DNA of 64,000 nucleotides, taken from NCBI RefSeq assembly GCF_000379465.1, contig NZ_KB905381.1:248001-312000 (forward strand). Reading direction: 5' to 3'. Under the pieces are notes generated by a model. It made no database searches. It saw nothing but the letters and a program-made list of their open reading frames with translations, and was not told where the DNA came from. Within the stretch, counting starts at the first letter, position 1. Every line of letters starts with the position of its first letter. Origin of the DNA: Sciscionella marina DSM 45152 (GTDB lineage Bacteria > Actinomycetota > Actinomycetes > Mycobacteriales > Pseudonocardiaceae). Shown piece by piece: positions 59,912 to 64,000 of the stretch. The translations under genes were made by a program, and so were the position numbers.

Positions 59912-61383
59912 GCCCGCTGCTGATTCTGCTGCTCGGTCTGGTGCTGACGTTCGGCGTGCTGGTCGCCGGTGGTTACGCGGGGCGGCGCAAGACCGACAAT
60001 CTGGAAGGCTGGCTCGTCGATCACCGGGGCATGGGTTCGGTGTTGCTGTGGTTCCTGCTGGGCAGCGAGATCTACACGGCCTTCACGTTCCAGGGGCTCG
60101 CCGGGTATTCGTACACGAAGGGTGCCGCCGGGTTCTACAACGTCGCGCAGAACGATGTGGCGTATGCGATCGCGTTCCTGGTCCTGCCCTGTATCTGGGT
60201 GCTCGGCAAGAAGTACGGCTATGTGACGCAGGCGGATTTCGTCGCGCACCGTTACAACAGCAAGGCGCTCGGTGTTTTCGTCGCGCTGTCCACCGCGTTG
60301 ATCATGATCGCCTACATCGATCTGAACATCACCGGTCTCGCCGCCATTTTCCGAGTTCTCGGGGACGGCTCGATATCGCCGATCGTCGGCAATGTACTGG
60401 CTTTCGCGGTGCTGGCGTGTGCGATATTCATCGGCGGAATCCGGGGAAACGCGATCCAGTCGGTGGCCAAGGACCTGCTGATGTTCGCCGCGGTGGTCGC
60501 GGTCTTCGTGGTGGTGCCGGTGCATTTCTTCGGCGGTTTCGGAGATATGTTCACCGCGTTCAGCACGAAGATCCCGCACTATTTCGAGCTTCCCTCGGCG
60601 ACTGCGAAGGATCTCGGCCCGTTGTGGTTGATCACCACGGTGCTGATGACCGGAATGGGGCAGTGGATGTGGCCGCAGTGGTTCGGTACGGCCTTCACGG
60701 CCGCGACACCGCGCACGCTGAAGCGGCAGGCAGTCCTGATGCCCTTCTACCAGATCGTGAAGGTCGCGGTGCTGACGGTCGGATTCGCTGCGGTGCTCGC
60801 GCTCGGCACGGGCCTTGCCGGGAATGATGTGGTCATGCGGATCATGCGGGAGCTGTTTCCGGACTGGGCTCTGGTGCTGATCGTGGTCGCCGCGATGCTC
60901 TCGGCCATCGTTCCTGCCGGGCCGATCGTGATGACCTCGGCGAGCCTGCTTTCCCGCAATGTGGTGCAGGTCCTGCGCCCGGCGACCACTGATCGTTCGG
61001 TGTTCTGGCTGACCAAGGTGCTGGTGTTTCCGCTGACCGGCGCTGCGCTGGTGCTGACCATGCTCGTGCCGTCGTTGATCGTGAACGTGCTGCTGGTGGC
61101 GTATTCCTTGGTGACCCAGTTGTTCCCGGGCATCGTGATCGGCGGGATCTTCTGGCGGCGGGCGAGCAAACAGGGCATGCTCGCCGGTCTGCTCACCGGT
61201 TGGGTGCTCTGTGGTGTGCTGCTGTTGAGCGGGAACGATCCGGTGTTCGGGATCAACGCCGGGCTGATCGCGCTGGCCGCGAACATCGTGGTGTTCGTGG
61301 TGGTGAGCCTGGCTACCTCGCCTTCGCCGAACACGCAGCGGTTCGCGGAAACGGTCGAGGAGATGGCCGCGGAGTCGGCGTGA
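59908..61383 (+). CDS. SSS-family sodium/solute symporter
   Basis: 491-residue symporter with about 13 helices. N-terminal GYAGRRKTDNLEGWLVDHRG, then GSEIYTAFTFQGLAGYSYTK in helix 2-3 and QADFVAHRYNSKALGVFVAL, are SSS-family marks; the sodium-site helix is VVAAMLSAIVPAGPIVMTSASLLSRN. It imports a small carboxylate or sulfonate with Na+. It is coupled to the small partner upstream and to the TauE/SafE exporter downstream (4-base overlap GTGA). Context suggests sulfolactate or a related 2-hydroxy acid as cargo; this is inference. Confidence 0.92.
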   Translation: MSPLLILLLGLVLTFGVLVAGGYAGRRKTDNLEGWLVDHRGMGSVLLWFLLGSEIYTAFTFQGLAGYSYTKGAAGFYNVAQNDVAYAIAFLVLPCIWVLGKKYGYVTQADFVAHRYNSKALGVFVALSTALIMIAYIDLNITGLAAIFRVLGDGSISPIVGNVLAFAVLACAIFIGGIRGNAIQSVAKDLLMFAAVVAVFVVVPVHFFGGFGDMFTAFSTKIPHYFELPSATAKDLGPLWLITTVLMTGMGQWMWPQWFGTAFTAATPRTLKRQAVLMPFYQIVKVAVLTVGFAAVLALGTGLAGNDVVMRIMRELFPDWALVLIVVAAMLSAIVPAGPIVMTSASLLSRNVVQVLRPATTDRSVFWLTKVLVFPLTGAALVLTMLVPSLIVNVLLVAYSLVTQLFPGIVIGGIFWRRASKQGMLAGLLTGWVLCGVLLLSGNDPVFGINAGLIALAANIVVFVVVSLATSPSPNTQRFAETVEEMAAESA

Positions 61384-62105
61384 ACCTCCCGCTCGCCGCG
61401 GTCCTGATGGGGTTCGCCGCCGTGCTCGGTGGGGCGACTGGTTTCGGTAGCTCACTGGTGTCCACACCGTTGCTGCTACTAGCCGGATTCGCCCTGCCGC
61501 AGGTGGTTCCGCTGAACCTGACGGCCACCCTCGTGACGAGGCTCGCCGTGTTCGTGCGGTTGCGCGGTTCGGTGAACTGGCCGAGGGTCGCGCTGCTCGG
61601 CGCGGCGAGTCTGCCGGGCGCGTGTATCGGCGTGCTGACCGTCCACCTGGTTCCGGCCCGGTACCTGAAGATCGCTGCGGGCGTACTCGTGGTACTGGCG
61701 GGGCTGCGGATGCTGAGCAGAATGCCCGAAAGGGCAGGCGGCGCGCGGGTGCGTCCGGTCGCGGCCGGCATGGCAGGCGGTTACCTGTCCACGACCACTT
61801 CGCTGAACGGGATACCGCCCGCCCTGCTGTTGACCGCATCCGATGTGCCGCAGCGGAACTTCCTCGCCGATCTCGCGGGCTACTTCGTCTGTTGCAACGC
61901 GATCTCCCTCGCGATACTGGCCTTCCAGGGCGCTATTCCTGTCGAGGTGCTGTTGCCCGCGCTACCGGTGCTCACGGGCTCCGCGGTGCTCGGCAACCTG
62001 CTCGGTGGTTTCGTCGGCGAACGGCTGCCACCTGTACTCTTCCGCAGGCTCGTGGTGGCGTTGATCGTGGTTTCCGGTCTGGTGACGGTGATCGGGGCGT
62101 TCTGA
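61380..62105 (+). CDS. TauE/SafE-family (DUF81) anion exporter
   Basis: 241-residue membrane protein of the sulfite-exporter TauE/SafE family, with two halves of about four helices each: VLMGFAAVLGGATGFGSSLVSTPLLLLAGF in the first half and GMAGGYLSTTTSLNGIPPALLL in the second. Family members remove sulfite or sulfoacetate released in organosulfonate breakdown. GTG 61380 overlaps the symporter stop. It converges on the Ldh2-family gene with 3 bases between stops. Together with the two dehydrogenases downstream it suggests C3-sulfonate metabolism. Confidence 0.92.
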   Translation: MNLPLAAVLMGFAAVLGGATGFGSSLVSTPLLLLAGFALPQVVPLNLTATLVTRLAVFVRLRGSVNWPRVALLGAASLPGACIGVLTVHLVPARYLKIAAGVLVVLAGLRMLSRMPERAGGARVRPVAAGMAGGYLSTTTSLNGIPPALLLTASDVPQRNFLADLAGYFVCCNAISLAILAFQGAIPVEVLLPALPVLTGSAVLGNLLGGFVGERLPPVLFRRLVVALIVVSGLVTVIGAF

Positions 62106-62108
62106 GGC

Positions 62109-63125
62109 TCATCCGGGTACCGTTACGCCGAGCCGCCGTGCCCATCCGGATAACTCGGCTGCCGTGTTCTCGGCCAGTTCCAACGGGGTTCGTTCGTCCA
62201 GTTCCTCGGGGAGGACACGGGTTCCGCCCGGTAGCCTGCCACCGCTGGCCTGTACCGACGCGGCCAGTCGGTCGAGCCGCAGAGCTGCCTCTGGGCCGCC
62301 GAACCGTGCCGGATCGACGGCGATCAACATGTGCCCGATCCGTTGCGGCTGCGCCGAATCCTCCGGGGCGAACATATCGGGGATCTCGGCGGAGAGATTC
62401 GGTCCCGCGACACCGGCGGCGAACGCTTCGACGAGCAACGCCAGGGCGAATCCCTTCGCGCCGCCGAGCGGGGAGAGCAGGCCGTGCAGCGCGGCGGCCG
62501 GATCGGTGGTCGGCCTGCCTTCGGCATCGAGTGCCCAGCCTTCCGGCAATTCGGTACCCGAGGCGGCGCGGGCGGCGATCTTCCCCCGCGCGACCGTGCT
62601 CGTCGCCATGTCCACAATGGATGGACGAGGCCGCGCGGGGATGCCCGCGGCGATGGGGGAGGTGGAAAGCAGCGGTTCGGTGGCGCCCCAGGCGGGCATC
62701 ACGGCGGGACCGTTGGAGAAGGCGATGGTCAACTGGCCGCAGCGGAGCCCGGGAACAGTGTAGAGACCGAGTGCTCCACAGTGACCGGAATCGGCCACGC
62801 TGACCGCCGCGATGCCGTACTGCGCCGTACGGTCGGCCAGTTCCGCCGCGGCCTCCCACACCTGCCAGTGCCCGAGCCCGCCGCCACCGCGCAGGGCGAG
62901 GACCGGGCCGGAATCGGTAATGGTCTCCAGCTCGGCGTCGGCGGGGTAACCACCGGCGAGCATGCGGCGAAGGTAGTACGGTAGCCGCCGCAGACCGTGC
63001 GAGGCGATGCCCCAGACATCGGCCTGCACGATGCAGCGAGCGCTGAGCTCTGCGCGGTTTTCCGGCATACCAGCCGCGGCCAGCAGTTCGGCCGCAAGCG
63101 TTCGCGCGGAGCCGATCGTGTTCAC
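62109..63125 (-). CDS. Ldh2/malate-type NAD(P)-dependent 2-hydroxyacid dehydrogenase (ComC-like)
   Basis: 338-residue enzyme of the Ldh2 family (malate, L-lactate, ureidoglycolate, sulfolactate dehydrogenases). Visible: ADVWGIASHGLRRLPYY near residue 40, SVADSGHCGALGLY, FSNGPAVMPAWGATEPLLST, IVDMATSTVARGKI and LSPLGGAKGFALALLVE. It oxidises one enantiomer of a 2-hydroxy acid to the oxo acid. ComC, the (R)-sulfolactate dehydrogenase, belongs to this family. GTG 63125 overlaps the stop of the 2-hydroxyacid dehydrogenase by 4 bases, as expected for two enzymes that together interconvert enantiomers. Confidence 0.92.
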   Translation of the reverse strand: MNTIGSARTLAAELLAAAGMPENRAELSARCIVQADVWGIASHGLRRLPYYLRRMLAGGYPADAELETITDSGPVLALRGGGGLGHWQVWEAAAELADRTAQYGIAAVSVADSGHCGALGLYTVPGLRCGQLTIAFSNGPAVMPAWGATEPLLSTSPIAAGIPARPRPSIVDMATSTVARGKIAARAASGTELPEGWALDAEGRPTTDPAAALHGLLSPLGGAKGFALALLVEAFAAGVAGPNLSAEIPDMFAPEDSAQPQRIGHMLIAVDPARFGGPEAALRLDRLAASVQASGGRLPGGTRVLPEELDERTPLELAENTAAELSGWARRLGVTVPG

Positions 63126-64000
63126 CGGTGCCTCCCGACTGCGTTGCCCGCGGCCGCACCGCGCAGCACGGCATCGATGTCCTCGGCGAGTATCCGCAGG
63201 ATGCGATCCTGGCTCTGCGCGGTGATCCCGGCGATGTGCGGGGTGAGGATGGTGTTCGGGGCCGATTCCAGTCTCCCCACCGAAGGTGGCTCGGTGGCCC
63301 GGACATCGAGCGCAGCTCCGCCGATGGTGCCCGACTCGAGCGCATCGGCCAGTGCTTGCTCATCGAAGATCTCGCCGCGCCCGAGATTGATCAGTAGCGC
63401 GCCCGGGCGCATCCCGGCGAGCAGCCCGGCGTCCACGAGCCCGGTCGTCTCTCCGGTGGCGGGCAGATGGCAGGAGAGCACATCGGATGCGGCGGTCACC
63501 TCGGCCAGCGGGGCGAGCGTGATGTCCCGGAGTTCGGGGTGTTCCCGGTCGATGTACGGGTCGTAGGCGAGCACCCGCATACCGAGCGCGGTCGCGAGCC
63601 TGCCGCAGGCCCGCGCCGTGGCACCCGCGCCGAGCAGTCCCCAGACGCCCCCGCACAGTTCGGTACCCGGAGTCCGGTTCCAGGAACCGTTTCTGGTCTC
63701 GGTATCCAGTCGCACAGTGTCTCTGGCGAGCGCGATGGCCAGCCCGAGCGCGTGCTCGGCGACGCTGACCGCGTTCGCACCGAGCGGAACGGTCACCACG
63801 GTTGCGGTGGCCTCGGCGGCGGCGAGGTCGATGTTGTCCAGGCCCACTCCGGCGCGCGCGACGATCCGCAAGTCCGGGCAGCTCCGCAGCAGGGAGCCGT
63901 CCACGGTCGTACGGTTGCGGACCACGAGGGCAGCCGATCGCGCGCATTCTGCGGCGAGTCGTTCAGGATCCCGCCACAGCGCGGGATCCCGGTGCACCGG
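63122..64000 (-). CDS. PGDH-like D-isomer-type 2-hydroxyacid dehydrogenase (SlcC-like), 5' partial
   Basis: At least 292 residues visible; the N-terminal 20-30 lie beyond the right edge. Catalytic residues are in place: Arg in LINLGRGEI, Glu in ALDVRATEPPS and His in ILTPHIAGIT. The NAD turn reads GLLGAGATARACGR, so the third glycine of the GxGxxG loop is Ala. Substrate loop is RAGVGLDNIDLAAAEA. SlcC, the (S)-sulfolactate dehydrogenase, is of this family; 3-phosphoglycerate and other hydroxy acids are alternatives. It precedes and overlaps the Ldh2-family gene, so the pair are co-expressed. Confidence 0.88.
   Translation of the reverse strand, partial: PVHRDPALWRDPERLAAECARSAALVVRNRTTVDGSLLRSCPDLRIVARAGVGLDNIDLAAAEATATVVTVPLGANAVSVAEHALGLAIALARDTVRLDTETRNGSWNRTPGTELCGGVWGLLGAGATARACGRLATALGMRVLAYDPYIDREHPELRDITLAPLAEVTAASDVLSCHLPATGETTGLVDAGLLAGMRPGALLINLGRGEIFDEQALADALESGTIGGAALDVRATEPPSVGRLESAPNTILTPHIAGITAQSQDRILRILAEDIDAVLRGAAAGNAVGRHR

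Noticed and set aside
1-64000. CRISPR arrays, tRNA/rRNA genes, insertion sequences, phage or plasmid origins
   Set aside because: Looked for regular spaced repeats, cloverleaf-like sequences, transposase or integrase proteins and terminal inverted repeats; none seen. The tandem repeats found are contiguous, not spacer-separated.

Overview
The window is a high-GC, gene-dense stretch of an actinomycete chromosome. Evidence for this is GTG and TTG starts, an actinobacterial DUF574-type SAM methyltransferase, a DUF1707 protein, a full-length carboxylic acid reductase, a mycobacterial-type FprA and an IdeR/DmdR-type iron box. Carboxylic acid reductase together with FprA and DUF574 fits Pseudonocardiaceae or Nocardia-like genera, but genus is not determinable here. 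No rRNA, tRNA, CRISPR array, phage or insertion sequence was seen.

The region is a mosaic of small catabolic and transport cassettes, most with their own regulator. 1-4.0 kb: a CoA-transferase / enoyl-CoA hydratase / HMG-CoA lyase operon and a quinone-oxidoreductase-like gene. 4.1-7.7 kb: a membrane-helix protein, a LigB-type dioxygenase divergent from an FlK-like thioesterase, and an SGNH esterase. 8.2-11.9 kb: LysR, APC permease and an (R)-selective-type amine transaminase, with a LysR-like site at the regulator's own stop codon. 11.9-19.9 kb: TetR, a DUF574 methyltransferase beside a decayed NUDIX gene, MarR/MFS and TetR/FAD-monooxygenase pairs with clear palindromic operators, then AraC and an O-methyltransferase-like gene. 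19.9-23.8 kb: TetR, RraA-type aldolase, aminotransferase and ACS-family MFS as one operon. 23.9-30.5 kb: a HAD lipoprotein, an amino-acid ABC transporter, GNAT and a kinase-fold protein. 30.6-37.7 kb: carboxylic acid reductase with TetR, a PPOX protein, a GntR relic, a secreted tripeptidyl-aminopeptidase-like hydrolase and DUF1707.

38.7-46.4 kb holds the most interesting unassigned unit: a divergent LysR and a tightly packed operon of aldehyde dehydrogenase, an unrecognised 559-residue protein, an M19 dipeptidase-fold protein lacking several usual metal ligands, an unrecognised 218-residue protein and an MFS transporter, followed by a convergent NCS1 permease. 47.2-50.4 kb carries LysR divergent from an EamA exporter fused in frame to a sugar-porter MFS. 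50.5-53.6 kb is the threonine-to-glycine pathway (tdh-kbl) with a LysR. 53.8-57.7 kb has MerR, an MFS drug exporter, iron-regulated fprA and a methyltransferase.

The last 4.4 kb (DUF3311-like small protein, Na+/solute symporter, TauE/SafE exporter, Ldh2-family dehydrogenase, PGDH-like 2-hydroxyacid dehydrogenase) has the gene content expected of a C3-sulfonate (sulfolactate) uptake, epimerisation and sulfite-export module, running off the right edge. Eleven intact regulators and about a dozen perfect or near-perfect palindromes make this an unusually readable regulatory landscape. Short tandem duplications at gene ends and two decayed genes show recent small-scale rearrangement.
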